Under the pieces are notes generated by a model. The model was not told where the DNA came from, made no database searches, and was given only the letters and a program-made list of their open reading frames with translations. Positions 38,736 through 49,726 of a stretch of DNA of 64,000 nt are shown here, in pieces (the first letter of the stretch is position 1; each line of letters begins with the position of its first letter). The stretch comes from Parvularia atlantis. Lineage: Eukaryota > Opisthokonta > Rotosphaerida. The stretch lies in NCBI GenBank assembly GCA_943704415.1, contig CALSCO010002273.1:1-64000 (forward strand), given 5' to 3'. A program made the translations under genes and the position numbers.

Positions 38736-41700
38736 ATGTCGGGCTTTTGTGGCGCGGCGGGCGGGCCGGTCTTCGCGGACGGCAACGTGCGCGTCGTGTG
38801 CTGTCCGCTGGGCGCACGCGAGCCGGCTGATCGACGGCTGCTCGCGATGCAGTTTTCGCGATGCTTCGCCGTCAGCCTCGACGCGTTCGTGCCGGCAGGC
38901 TTTGCGCTCATCGCCGCCGCGGCCGCGCTCCTGCCCGAGCGTCGTCGTCGACCGCGATACGCGTGGGTGCCGCTCGAACCGCTGCAGACGCGACGCACGA
39001 GCGACAACAAACCGGCCACCCCGCTCGATCGCCCGCACGACGGCGTGCTGTGGACGATCCGGATGGCCACGTGGCTGCTGCTCGCGATGCCGCTGCTCGA
39101 ACTTGTGATGCTCGTGCGTTACGCGAGGAGGGGACGCGACGCGCGGATCTAACGCGGGGCCGTGCGTGACGCAGGTCAAGGAGCTGAGCGCCGCGCCGTA
39201 CCAGATCATGGGGCTGATCATGCCCGCGGTCGCGTGGGCGTGCTCGCTCGTGATCATCAGCATCGAGCTGGTGCGCCCCTTGCATGCCGCGCACGCAACA
39301 CACGGTGCACACTGATGCCTGCCGGCGCGCATGAAGCGGCGGTACCGCCGCTTCACGATCGTGCTACCGGTGTTTTGGTTCGTGTCGCTCGCGAGCGGCG
39401 CCGCTCTGCTGTACTACCACGCCAAGTTTGTTGCGACGGTCGGCCTCGAGTGCGTGCATGTGTCGTGCACGTGCGGCCGACACTGACCGGGCCGGGCGCC
39501 AGCGCGACGCCGGTGGAGCAGAAGGTCGCGCTCGGCGTGTACGGCGCGCGGTACGGGCTGGTACTGGTGCTGAACGTGATCAACCTGTTCCTCACGCTCA
39601 GGATGTTGCGGCCGGGTGCCTACCTGGTGCACTCCTCCGCGCGTACACGGGCACAGCTCATGCACACGCACAGCCCTTGCCTGGAAGCGAGTCCGTGCAG
39701 GACGACGGCGAGCCACAGGACAACGGCGAGCGGCAGGCTGACGGCGCTACAGCCACAACGCCGGCGCAGCCCTCGCCGTGGGTCGACATGTACAACAAGA
39801 TGCGCAAGGTGCGCAGCGCAGCCCACACTGTGCGACGTGCTGGTCTCATGCGCACTGACGAGCAGCTCCTGCCGTTTGTGTGGCCGAGCAGCGACCGGCG
39901 GCTGCAGGTGTACGCGATCTCGGCGTTCGCACTGCTGCTGGGCATGCGCGTGATCAACGTGTACGTGCCCGTGTTCCAGAAGATCATCGTGGACGCGCTG
40001 GCGGTGCGCTGCGCGGGCAGATGCGGGCACGCGCAGAACCTGAGCACGCGCGCGGCCCCGCAGGGCAAGAGCGGCGAGGTCGTCTTCCCGTTGCAGGACA
40101 TTCTGATTTATGTCTTCCTGCGGTGCGAGAGCGCGCGTGCGCGCGTGCGAGATCGTGGTGGATGGGCTGACGCTGGTCGTGCAGCTTCCTGCAGGGCGGG
40201 ACGGCCGGCCTCGGCCTGCTCAGCAACTGGCGCAGCCTGCTGTGGATCCGCGTCGAGCAGTACACGACGCGCGAAATCTCGGTCAACACGTTCTCGCACC
40301 TGCACAAGTGCGTGTGTGCACGCGCGAGCGACCGCGTCCCGCCGCTGACGTGCTGCCACACCAGGCTGTCGCTGCGCTACCACCTGCAGCGCAAGACGGG
40401 CGAGGTGCTGCGCGTGATCGACCGCGGCACGGCGTCGATCACGACGCTGCTGTCGGCCATCCTGTTCAACATCGTCCCGACCATCCTCGACATCGGCATC
40501 GCCATCGTCTACTTTGTGGTGCGTGCGGCGGTGCGGCGCTTGTTCCTCGCGGCTGAGCGCCGGGCACCAGGTCGCGTTCGACATCTACTTTGGCATCATC
40601 GTGTTCCTGTCGATGGTGGGATACATGGCCGTGACCGTGTGGATCACCGAGTGGCGCACCAAGTTCCGCCGCGAGATGATCGACAGCGACAACGACGCGC
40701 GGCAAAAGTGTGCGTGCCCGCGCGCATCGTGCACTGTCGCCGCTGACCGCGCGGTTGCAGCCGTCGACTCGCTGCTCAACTTTGAGACGGTCAAGTACTT
40801 TGGTGTGTGCACCCGTCCGCCCACCCGTGCGCTTGCATGCTGATGAGGGTGGGCGCAGGCGCCGATGCTTTCGAGGTATCGCGGTACCGCAACGCGATCC
40901 TCGTGTACAACGAGGCCGACTGGAAGAGCCAGTCGTCACTCGTGCTACTCAACTCGGTGCAGAACGTGATCATCACGGCGGGCCTGCTGGCCGGCATGAT
41001 GCTGTCGGCCTGGCAGGTGTACAAGGGCATCCTGACCGTGGGCGACTTTACGCTGTTCTTGTCGTACATCATCCAGGTGCGTGTGCCACGCCGCGCCGCG
41101 CCGCGTGGTGCTCTGACACGTGCGCGTGCGCGTGTGCGTGCGCATGCGCGGGCCAGCTGTACGGCCCGCTCAACTGGTTCGGCACATACTACCGCACAAT
41201 CCAGCAGAACTTTGTCGACATGGAGAAGATGCTCGACCTGCTCAAACAGAACATCGAGATCCAGGACGATCCGGACGCGCCCGACCTGATCGTGGCGCAG
41301 GGCGAGGTCGAGTTTGGTGCGTGTGTGTGCCGACGCAAGCGCGCTCCTGATGCTGTCTGTGTGCCAGACGACGTCTCGTTCCGCTACGACGAGCGCGTGC
41401 CGGCCATCCGCAACATCTCGTTCAAGGTCCCGCCGGGCCACACGGTCGCGCTGGTGGGCGCGTCGGGCGGCGGCAAGAGCACGATCATGCGCCTGCTCTT
41501 TCGGTTCTACGACGTCAACTCTGGGCGCATCCTTATCGACGGTGCGCGCCGTCGCTGGTGAGCGCACGTGGTGCAGTTGGCTGAGAGCGCAGAGCAGGCC
41601 AGGACATCCGGCATGTGACGCAGCAGTCGCTGCGGCGGTCGATCGGCGTGGTGCCGCAGGTGTGCTGCGGTACGGCCCGGTTGTCGTGGCTGACGGCGTG

Positions 41701-42429
41701 CGCGGGGTTGCGCAGGACACGGTGCTGTTCAACGATACGATCAAATACAACATCGCCTACGGCAACGTCGTGCGTGCGGATTGCGTGCCGTGTCGCCACT
41801 GCGGCTGACGACGCCGCGACGCGCAGGAGGTCATGGATGAAGCGCGCGTGATCGAGGCGGCCACGCGCGCGCAGATTCACGACAAGATCCTCGGCTTCCC
41901 GGACGGGTACCAGACGATGGTGGGCGAGCGTGGCCTGCGGCTGAGCGGCGGCGAGAAGCAGCGTGTGGCGATCGCGCGGTGCGTGCGCGCGTGACCCCGT
42001 GTGCGTTGAGCGTGTGCCGACGACGTGACGACGGCAGGACGCTGGTCAAGAACCCGCGCATCGTGCTGCTGGACGAGGCCACGTCGGCGCTAGACACCGA
42101 GACCGAGCGACACATCCAGGCGTCGCTGGCCGAGATGAGCCAGAACCGGACGACGCTGGTGATCGCGCACCGGCTGAGCACCATCATCAATGCCAACACG
42201 ATCCTCGTGCTCAAGGCGGTGCGGGCGCGCGCCTTGGCACTGCGGTTGCCCTGATCCGCTCGGTCGCTCGGTGTGGCGCGTGCAGGGCGAGATTGTCGAG
42301 CGCGGCACGCACGCCGAGCTGCTCGAACGCCAGGGCGAGTACCACAAGCTGTGGACGCAGCAGCTCGAGAGCCACCACGACAAGGCCAAGTCGCCGCCTC
42401 CTCCACCGCCGCCCGCGGCCAATGTGTGA
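38736..42429 (+). CDS. ABC transporter, HMT1/ABCB6 half-transporter type
   Basis: An ATP-driven membrane exporter related to ABCB6, ABCB7/Atm1 and heavy-metal tolerance protein HMT1. An N-terminal extra membrane domain of about five helices ([81 protein letters not shown]) marks the HMT1/ABCB6 branch. The six-helix transporter core follows, with the Atm1-type NFETVKYFG. The ATPase has Walker [14 protein letters not shown] signature [13 protein letters not shown], Walker [13 protein letters not shown] and the H-loop IAHRLSTI, all intact. About a dozen introns interrupt it. Substrates in the family include porphyrins and metal-thiol conjugates, and location may be vacuolar, lysosomal or mitochondrial. 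Confidence 0.9.
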
Positions 42430-42477
42430 TGAGCGTGCCAGCCAATGAGCGGCGTCATCATTCCCACGTGACCACTG
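42430..42477. promoter_or_regulatory. 48-base intergenic promoter with CCAAT and E-box
   Basis: Between the ABC transporter stop and the phosphatase start, both on plus. It contains GCCAATGAG (CCAAT at 42442-42446) and CACGTG at 42465-42470. CCAAT and E-box spacing close to the ATG is compatible with a compact promoter, but no experiment or conservation supports it here. Confidence 0.35.
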
Positions 42478-43889
42478 ATGGCCCGGCTGCGGCGCGTTCA
42501 CGTGCTCGTCGCGCTCGCCCTCCTCGCCGCCGCCGCCGCCGCCGCCGTGGCCCGCGCCGACTCGACGCTGCGCTTTGCCGGCACGTCGTTCAAGATTGTG
42601 CAGTTCGCCGACATGCACTACTCGAACGGCGCGCTCTCGCCGTGCCAGGACGTCGCGCCCGAGGAGCGGCCGTGCGTCGCGCCGCAATTCGCCATGCCGT
42701 TCGCTGCTGACCCGCCGCGCCGCGCGCGTCGCGCACCGCAGCTGCTCCGACGTCAACACGACCGTGTTCATGGGCCGCGTGCTCGACGTCGAGCGCCCCA
42801 ACCTCGTCGTATTCTCGGGCGACAACCTAGTGGGCTCGGCCGTCGACATGGCGCGTTCGATCACCGAGTACTCGCAGCCCTGCGTCGACCGCCAGGTGCG
42901 GCGCGCGGTGGGCCCTTTGGCGCGCGCGCGCGATTGACGGTGCAGCGGCGACGCAGATCCCGTGGGCGATCGTCTTCGGCAACCACGACGACGAGGGTGG
43001 CCAGCGCATGACGCGCGAGAAGCAGATGGAGGTCGTGATGGGCCTGCCGGTGCGTGCCCCCTCGTGTGCGTGTCCATCCGATCGGCCCCTCTGTGCTGAG
43101 CAGGCGCGGGGCGCGCAGTACGCCGTGTCCGAGTTTGGCCCGAGCGACATCGAGGGCGTGGGCAACTACGTGGTCAGCCTGCTCACGCAGGACGGCAACA
43201 CGAACCTGGCCAACCTGTACTTTGTCGGTGCGCGCGCGCGTGCGGGTTCGCGAGCTCGCGCTGGCGCACACGGCTCACGCGGCGCGGTGCACAGACTCGG
43301 GCGCGTACTCGCAGGTCGCCGGCGTCAGCGGCTACGACTGGATCCGCCCCTCGCAGGTCAACTGGTACGCCGGTCGCGCGGCCGCGCTCAAGACGCAGAA
43401 TGGCGCCGTGCGCCCGGCGCTGGCCTTCTTCCACATCCCGATCATGGAGTACGAGCTCATGACGGACTTTGTGGGCGACAAGTATGAGGGCGTGTACGAC
43501 CCGAATCTCAACTCGGGCTTCTTCGTCGCAATGAAGGAGGCCGGCGACGTGCGCGCGACCTTTGTCGGGTGCGCTTTGCGTCGCCGGTGCCGCACGCGTG
43601 AGACGCTGATCCCGCGCCGCAGCCACGACCACGTCAACGCCGGCTGCGGCACGTACTTCAACGTCAAACTGTGCTACGCTGGCGGCGTGGTGCGCTGCCG
43701 CAACGGGCGATCGAGCGCGGCTCACGCTTAAACGTCGTGCAGGGCTTTGGCGCGTACGGCCGCGTCGGCTGGCCGCGTCGCGCGCGCGTCATCCAGTTTG
43801 AGAACAACGCGCAGCGCGCGATGTCGTGGCTGCGCCTGTCGGACGCGGCGCTCAGCAAGGCGTTTGAGCAGGAGTTGTACGCGCAGTGA
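42478..43889 (+). CDS. Secreted purple acid phosphatase-like metallophosphoesterase
   Basis: A signal peptide ([21 protein letters not shown]) precedes a calcineurin-fold enzyme. Metal ligands are visible in FKIVQFADMHYSNG (D-x-H), VFSGDNLVGSAVD (GDN), WAIVFGNHDDEGG (GNHD) and LAFFHIPIMEYEL (His). After an intron beginning near GTGCGC, the gene reads SHDHVNAGCGTYF (HDH). The C-terminal GFGAYGRVGWPRRARVIQFE matches the PAP29/Dcr2 branch of purple acid phosphatases. With all metal motifs intact it should be active. It is probably vacuolar or secreted and acts on phosphate esters. Several GTGCG introns interrupt it. Confidence 0.87.
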
Positions 43890-43897
43890 GCGCCCGC

Positions 43898-43933
<36 letters not shown>

Positions 43934-44360
43934 GCCTCGCTTTCCATAGGATCACTGATGCACCACGCGCGTTAGTGTGCGCGCGTGCCAGCATGGTAAG
44001 GGATGCGTGACGGGGTCGCGGCGGGCGGGCGGCTCGTGTGGCCCGTGTGGCCCGCCGTGCGGCTCGCCGCTTGCTGTGCGGGTGCCGGGGGATGCTGCTC
44101 GTGCTGCAGGTGGCGATGCGTGCGGTTCTGGTGGTGCTGCGGGGAGAAGAATATGAGCGCCGTGCGCCACACGCTGTCGCGTGGTGATCCTTCACGTCAA
44201 CAAGCGCGCAACTTGAAGCCGGGCGAGCGTCGTGCTCGAGCTGTCAGGCCGCGTCACCAGCAAGCTCTACCACGACTGGAACCGCACGCGCGCCCGGTGG
44301 CACGTCCGCGAGCACGCCCTCCACGGTGTATTTTGTGTTTACCCTTTCCATGTAGAACTG
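43890..44360. other. Unassigned interval with (TG)n repeat
   Basis: Between the phosphatase and the membrane glycoprotein genes. A TG dinucleotide run of about 13 units sits at 43902-43928. Beyond it, frames on both strands are open for up to about 160 codons, but they are Cys/Trp-rich or His/Pro-rich and show no domain. A segment around 44232-44330 reads LELSGRVTSKLYHDWNRTRA in one frame and looks more protein-like than the rest. I cannot support a gene or an RNA here. Confidence 0.4.
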
Positions 44361-45253
44361 ATGCGTCCAAGCGCTGCCCTGCTGATCATTGCGGCGATCG
44401 CGGCCGGCGCGCGCGCCGCGTACCAGCAGACCAACTACTACGAGGACGCCGCGTGGTGCGGCACGTGCGGCGCGTGCGGGCTGCGAACTGACGCGGGCGA
44501 TGGCGCGCGCACGCCAGCGGGGGGCGAGTCGTGATCGCGCTGCTCGCGACGGTCGAGCGTGCGTCTCGTGCGATCGCGCACAGTGAGCAGATGGAGGCGC
44601 TCAGGCGTGCGCGCAGGCTGCACCGAGACGACGTGCGCCGCGGCCGACGGCGACGTGGGCGCGCGCATCGTGTGCCCGGCTAGCGCAGGCGGCGACCTGC
44701 CCGCGGGCATGTACGTGCGCTTCTCGGCCGATCCGGCCAACTGGTGCGCAACGCGCGGGCGCGGCGTGTGGGGGGCCGACGGGCGCGTCGCAGCACGGCC
44801 CCACAGCCGCTTACGAGCTTTGCCGGCGCCGATGCGTGCTTCGACGACCGCGGCAACGGCAACTCGCTTCGCTTCTCGTGCACGGACCGCCCACGCACGT
44901 ACAACCTGACCGTGTGGTGCGCGCCTATGCTCACGACGCTGGTGCGGTGCTCATGGGCCAGCAGCAACGACACGCGCTGTGCCGTCAACTGCACGACGAC
45001 CGAGTACGAGCGCGCGTGCAACGACGTCTGCGTCGTGTCAACCGCGCCGCCCGAAGAGAGTCCAGGCCCGTCGCGCGCCGCAAGCATCGCGATCGGCGTG
45101 CTCGTCAGCACCCTCGTCCTCGGCGTGCTCGCCGGCGGGGCGTACGTCTTCTTCGGCTATCACCGGCGCGCCGCGTACCAGAGCTTTGGCGACAACGACG
45201 CCGCGGACAACAGGGACCACGCGTCAATGCTGGACCAGCACGACAAGCTCTGA
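44361..45253 (+). CDS. Type I membrane glycoprotein, Cys-rich ectodomain
   Basis: A signal peptide (MRPSAALLIIAAIAAGARA) is followed by a cysteine-rich ectodomain spread over three or more exons: YYEDAAWCGTCG, CTETTCAAADGD, ARIVCPASAGGDLPAGMYVR and FAGADACFDDRG. Further on come LTVWCAPMLTTLVRCSW, SSNDTRCAVNCTT and ACNDVCVVS, with N-glycosylation sequons. A single transmembrane helix follows (IAIGVLVSTLVLGVLAGGAY), then a short cytoplasmic tail with YQSF, a possible sorting signal, ending MLDQHDKL. I do not recognise the ectodomain family. Surface receptor, adhesion protein or vacuolar cargo are all possible. Confidence 0.7.
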
Positions 45254-45305
45254 CACCCGCCCGGCCGCACGCTGTACCATACGCCGCTGCATACAGTACA
45301 TGTGC

Positions 45306-47062
45306 TCACGACGCCGCCGCCGCCGCCGCCGCGCGCCCCTGCACGCGGTGCCGGTGCAGCGCCGACGTGCGCGTCATCGGCCCGCGCCAGACGAGCAGCG
45401 GGAAGTCCTTCGAGATCAGGTAGAGCTTGTTGCGCGAGGCCTGCAGCACGTCGCTGCGGCGGGGGTATCAGCCCGGCGCGTGACTTACGCGCGGCCGCAA
45501 CGCACGCCGCCACCGAGACCTGCTGCCACGCGAAGATGAACGCGGTCATGTGCGCGTCGTAGCCGGCAGCGTGGTACGCGTCCTGGTCGCACCCGCTGTC
45601 AGCATCGGCAGCCATCCAACCGGCACACGCACCGGCTTGGACACAAACAGTTGCACGGCGCTGCCAGACGGTCCCGTCTCGGCAGCGGCGGCGGCCTCGC
45701 CTTCGCCGTCGTCGTCGTTATCGCGGTCCTCTTCGTCGTCCTTGGCCGCGCCGGCGGCCCTGTTGAGCTTGCGTCGCTTGCGCTTGCGCTCCTTGCTGTC
45801 GCCGAAGATGATCTCGGCGTTGTCGAGGATCAGGTCGAGGTTGTGCGACTTGCGGCAGCGCCGGCCGAGGCGGCAGAAGCCGTGCCGCTGTTTGCGTAGC
45901 CGTCAGCGCACGCGGACCGCGCACAAGGACGCGCTACTCACCGCGTAGGCGACGCAGTACGCCTCGTTGCCGCATACTGCGAGTTCCTTGGGCGTGAGCG
46001 GCGGCAGCGCAAACAGCTCAGTCGGGATGACGATCTCGGGCGCGACGTCGACCGTGAGGCGCCCGGCCGACTGGCGCTCGCTGGTGTGGGCACGCCCGCG
46101 CTGTGAGCCTGCTGCACGCGCAAGCCCGTGCACACGCACTATTTGCGGAAGAGAAACGCGAGGAACGACGCGGGCTCGTGCGTGTGAAAGTCGGCGACGT
46201 ACTTGGTGTCGTACAGCCCGCCCGTGCACAGCTCGCACAGGTCCGCGGCGAACGTCTGCGGGCCGGCGGGTCAGTGGGTACTACTGTGGCTATCAGCGAT
46301 AGCGCACGCGCCTCAAGCGTCTCGGGCAGCGGGCCATAGAAGCTGCGGTAAAGGAAGACGAGGTCGAGCAGGCCGTTGTGCACGACGACCGGCCGCCCGC
46401 TGCCCATCACGGCCTCGAAGACCTGCGCCAGCGCGAGCGAATCGAGCTTGCTGGGTGGCGGCGGTGCGGGCGCGGGCGTGGCGCGGCGCGACGGCTGCTG
46501 CTGCTGCTGCTGCTGCTGCTGTCCGCTCCCGGGCGCGCTCGCCGGCACGCCCGAGCGTGGCAGGTACGGGATGCCCATGCGCATCTGGTAGTTGAAGTCG
46601 AAGCCCGTGTCGACCAGAAACATGAGGCTCTGCGGCGTGACGGAGAAGTCGCTCTGCGGGCGGGCCGGTCGTCAGCCGCACGCCGGAGGGCGCGCCGATT
46701 GATGGGCGCACGTCGCGCAGCAGCGTGAAGTTGAACGTGTGCGCGCAGAGCCGCGGCGGCTCGCCATCGGCCCCGGGCACGTCCACGAACGCCGACAGGC
46801 CGAAGGCGACGAGGGCGTGCGACTCAGCCAGGCGCCGCATGTGATCGAAGCGCTCCTCAAGGTCCCTGCGCCACACCCGCGGTGAGCGCACGGCGCTGCA
46901 GCGGCATCGGCCGCACTTGGCCCGCAGCTTGCCCGGGTCGCCCAGGCCCGTGAACTCGGTGTCGAGCGCGACGAAGCGGGCGGCGCGCAGGAGCGCGAGC
47001 ACCGTTGGCAGGAGCAGGTGCAGGTTGAACCGGTGCACCTCGGTCGTGGGCGTGTTCATCAT
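45306..47062 (-). CDS. TOE1: TOE1-like DEDD 3'-5' RNA exonuclease
   Basis: A CAF1-fold ribonuclease of the TOE1 group, which trims 3' ends of small nuclear RNAs in the nucleus. The exonuclease opens at ARFVALDTEFTGLG (first Asp and Glu), continues with LVDTGFDFNYQMRMGIPYLP and RPVVVHNGLLDLVFLYRSFY (second Asp), then GGLYDTKYVADFHT (third Asp). A glutamine run sits in an insert before VVVHN. A CCCH-like finger follows (HGFCRLGRRCRKSHNLDLIL), then a basic RKRKRRKLNR nuclear signal, and YHAAGYDAHMTAFIFAWQQV, typical of TOE1. The last intron, 45454-45505, joins to RNKLYLISKDFPLLVWRGP. An alternative ATG at 47107 would add 15 residues. Confidence 0.9.
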
Positions 47063-47148
47063 CAATCGAGGAGGACTTTTTTCGAGCTCACAGAAGTGGT
47101 GGTACATGTGGGGAGGGGGGTCTACGAGCTACCGGAGGGCGATTCGGG

Positions 47149-48231
47149 TCATGCGAGCGGCGCGGGCGTGTTGATCGAGTGCTTGACCTTCTTAAGCCAC
47201 TCGAGCGTGTAGCGCAGCGCTTGCCGGCTCTGCACGGGGGCGCGCGGTGTCTGAGCGTGCGGCGCAGGCGAGCGCCACGGGCGCACGGCACCTTCTCCGT
47301 GCTCGACTGGAACCGGCTGACGCCAAACTGCTCGATGCGCGCCTTGAGGCCCCAGCCCACGCCCGAGACGATCTTGGCCTCCGTGCGGAGCTGCGTCCTG
47401 CAGCGCCCGCATGAGCACGCGCGCCGACAGCGGCTACACGCACCAGGTCGCGCTGTCCGGGTGCACTTGGTAGTGCTGCCGCTCGATGACTGACATGAGG
47501 CGCGTGTGGTTGAGGTTGCGCGTAACGGTCGTCATGGTCTTGCGCACAGGGTCGACCTCGGACGTCTCGAGCACGTACGCCTGGGGCGTGCTGAGCAGCT
47601 ATGTGCGCGCACGCGTGTGTGGCATGTCAGCGCGTGCGCGGCGGTGCGAGCAAGCGCGGCACGCACAAACTGGCCCCACTTGGGCAGGACGCCGCGCTTG
47701 AGCACGAGCCGGACCGTGCGCATCACGCCCGTGGCGGGGTCGACCTCGCGGCTGATCACGTCGTACGCCTCCACGTGCGACACGAACGGGTTGGCCGGGT
47801 GGTACTTGCGCCAGAACGCCGTCGTGACGCTGTCCCAGGAGTACCTGCGCGCGTGCGGGGATGGGGTCAGCGGCAAGGAAAAAAAAAAGGGCGAGGGCGG
47901 CGGGCGCGCACTCGAACGAGGAGACAAATGTGCACGCCATCTGCTTAAGCGAGAACGAGCGCGACGTCGTCGTGGCCGGCGGGCGGTCCTCGTGCGCGTC
48001 CGCTTGGCCTGGACTGACGGTGCTGCTGCTGTCGCCGTTGCTGGACCAGTGTGCGTCGTGGCGGTCGCTGCTGCTGTCGCTCGCGCTGTCGCTCGCGCTG
48101 CCGCTGCTGCTGCTCGCGCTGCCGTTGCTGCTGCCGTTGCTGCCGCTCGTGCGCACGACGTCGGCCGGCACCGCGGCGTCGCGCCCGTCCATGCGGCGGC
48201 CGAGGGAAGGACGTAGAAGAAGGTTGGCCAT
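47149..48231 (-). CDS. PRELI/MSF1-family mitochondrial lipid transfer protein
   Basis: PRELI/Ups proteins carry phosphatidic acid or phosphatidylserine across the mitochondrial intermembrane space. The conserved domain is unmistakable: YSWDSVTTAFWRKYHPANPF, SHVEAYDVISREVDPATGVM, RTVRLVLKRGVLPKWGQ, AYVLETSEVDPVRKTMTTVT, RNLNHTRLMSVIE, ending SINTPAPLA. The first intron (GTGCGC, with a T-rich tract before CTGAC) joins MACTFVSSFE to YSWDSV. That internal Met, near 47943, would give the family's usual short start. The ATG at 48231 adds about 96 Ser/Gly/Asp-rich residues in frame. I give the longer form but regard the shorter start as equally likely. Confidence 0.88.
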
Positions 48232-48240
48232 AGTGACGTC

Positions 48241-48256
48241 TTGGCCACGTGGCCAA
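48241..48256. promoter_or_regulatory. Perfect 16-base palindrome with E-box and CCAA ends
   Basis: TTGGCCACGTGGCCAA reads the same on both strands and centres on the E-box CACGTG; with the next two bases its end forms GGCCAATT. It starts 10 bases upstream of the long-form PRELI ATG at 48231. Such a site suits a bHLH or bZIP dimer. Function is inferred from sequence and position. Confidence 0.5.
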
Positions 48257-48277
48257 TTCCAGTTGAGTGACAGCACG

Positions 48278-48323
48278 CGCTAGACCAGAGAGCGGCGCTA
48301 GACCAGAGAGCGACGCTAGACCA
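48278..48323. repeat. 18-base tandem repeat, about 2.6 copies
   Basis: The unit CGCTAGACCAGAGAGCGG begins at 48278, 48296 and 48314, the last copy diverging after about ten bases. It lies upstream of the PRELI gene and overlaps the end of a small open frame. Confidence 0.8.
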
Positions 48324-48537
48324 CACGCGACACATGCGCTAGATGCTCTCGAGGCGCACGTGCTCGGGGCTGGACGGGGGACGAGGACGACGAACGAGTC
48401 ACGCTTGCGCGCTCGATGTCATCTGGCCTGCGGCGCACGCCAGAAAGTCCGTCGGCCTGCGCTTCCGAGTCGGCAGGCGCGGCAACGGCCTGCGCGGGCT
48501 GCACTGCTGCGCTGCCCAACGGCAGCTCCTCCGTCAT
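48316..48537 (-). CDS. Small hypothetical ORF, 73 residues
   Basis: Runs from an ATG to a TAG without introns and starts MTEELPLGSAAVQPAQAVAA, with a Ser run and a basic C-terminal part. No domain is visible and third-position GC is lower than in neighbouring genes. It lies between two minus-strand genes and could be a short protein, the leader of the PRELI transcript, or chance. Confidence 0.2.
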   Translation of the reverse strand: MTEELPLGSAAVQPAQAVAAPADSEAQADGLSGVRRRPDDIERASVTRSSSSSPVQPRARAPREHLAHVSRVV

Positions 48538-48610
48538 GTGCGCGAGGGATGCCAGACTAAAATGCCAGATGATGGCCCAACCGCCAACACCGTGACGCTT
48601 TACACACCAC

Positions 48611-49559
48611 TCACGCTGGCGCGCTGAAGCGCCGCGCGTTGACGGCCTCGAGCGCGTACTTGAGGTGCGGCGGGATCGACGTCTTCTTCTTGAGACGGTA
48701 GTCGTACACGACCATCCACCCGTCGCCCTCGGCCGCGATCCGGTCGAGCTTGTGCGAGACGAGGCGGTACTGGAACAAGAAGCGGTCGTCCTGGTGCGTC
48801 GCGCCGTGTCGTGCACGCGCGCGTGAGCTGGCCGCGTCGCAGGGCGCAGCGACTGCACCTTCCATTCGGAGATGCGGCAGCCGACCGTGAGCGAGTCCGG
48901 GTACACGACGGGCGCCTGCGCACGCACGGCGTGAGTTGTGCACCTGCCGCAGGCGCCCACGCCGCACCTTGTATACGATGCTGCTGGTTGAGAGGATCAC
49001 GCCGATGCCCTTGGCCTGTGGCGGCGTGCCAGGGTGAGCACCGGTGTGAACATACGCAGGTGTGCGCGCACGCGGATGAGCTCGTCGTGCAGCTCAGGCG
49101 TCATGTGCAGGTACGCCTGCATCATCAGCTCCATCTGTCACGGCGCCGCGCGCCGTGAGCGAGAGCGCGGGTTGAGAAGGAACCGCGAGCGCACCCGCGC
49201 GTTCTCCATGAAGCGAAAGTAGTGAACGTTGTTGACGTGCCCAAACATGTCTGGCGGGGCGTGCACCGCCGTCAGCACCTCAGCAGTACCGCACAGCACA
49301 GCGCACCCTGGTGGCCCCACTCGACCGGCACAGTCACGCTGACGGGGTATTCGGCCAGCTTGTCTTGCACGCCGCGCGGCAGCAGCTCGCGCGGCGGCTG
49401 CGCCACAAAGTCGAAGCCCGCCGGCAGCGTCCGCGGTGTGTCAGCGCCCGTGTTGCCGTGCGCGTGCGCGTTCGCGTGGGCGTTCGCGGCTCCCGCGCCC
49501 GCCGCGCCGGCGCGCGAGTGGCTCAGACGGCGCAGCGCAGGCACGGCGCTTCGCAGCAT
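48611..49559 (-). CDS. Mitochondrial hot-dog fold acyl-CoA thioesterase-like protein
   Basis: The start MLRSAVPALRRLSHSRAGAA is a good mitochondrial presequence (Arg, Ser, Leu, no acids). Then come LPRGVQDKLAEYPVSVTVPV, EWGHQ, and after an intron DMFGHVNNVHYFRFMENARV. That Asp-x-x-Gly-His-Val-Asn-Asn core is the active-site motif of 4-hydroxybenzoyl-CoA-type thioesterases. Later segments include QMELMMQAYLHMTPELHDEL, VVYPDSLTVGCRISEWKVQS, RFLFQYRLVSHKLDRIAAEG and a C-terminal LKYALEAVNARRFSAPA. The TVGCRI strand and the second hot-dog strands are in family order. The acyl substrate is unknown. It diverges from the next gene across 167 bases. Confidence 0.82.
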
Positions 49560-49726
49560 GGCCACGTGTCACGATTCTGCCGGCGCGCTATCTTTGGCGC
49601 GCCGTCGCACGCGCCGTCGCCGCCGCCTCCGTCCCACTCTCGCGCACCGTGTCCACCCGTGCACGCCCTCAGTGCTCCCATCGTCCGCACATTGCTCACA
49701 CAAGTGCGTCGCGCGCAGGCGCGAGA

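Larger units (their letters stand above)
48232..48610. other. Intergenic region between PRELI and thioesterase genes
   Basis: It holds the palindrome at 48241-48256, an 18-base tandem repeat at 48278-48323 and a small open frame at 48316-48537 (each listed). The remainder, toward the thioesterase stop at 48611, shows nothing I can name. Confidence 0.5.

Noticed and set aside
45483-45488. GTAAGT as the donor of the last TOE1 intron.
   Set aside because: Joining from it puts the conserved C-terminus out of frame; GTGCGT upstream restores it.
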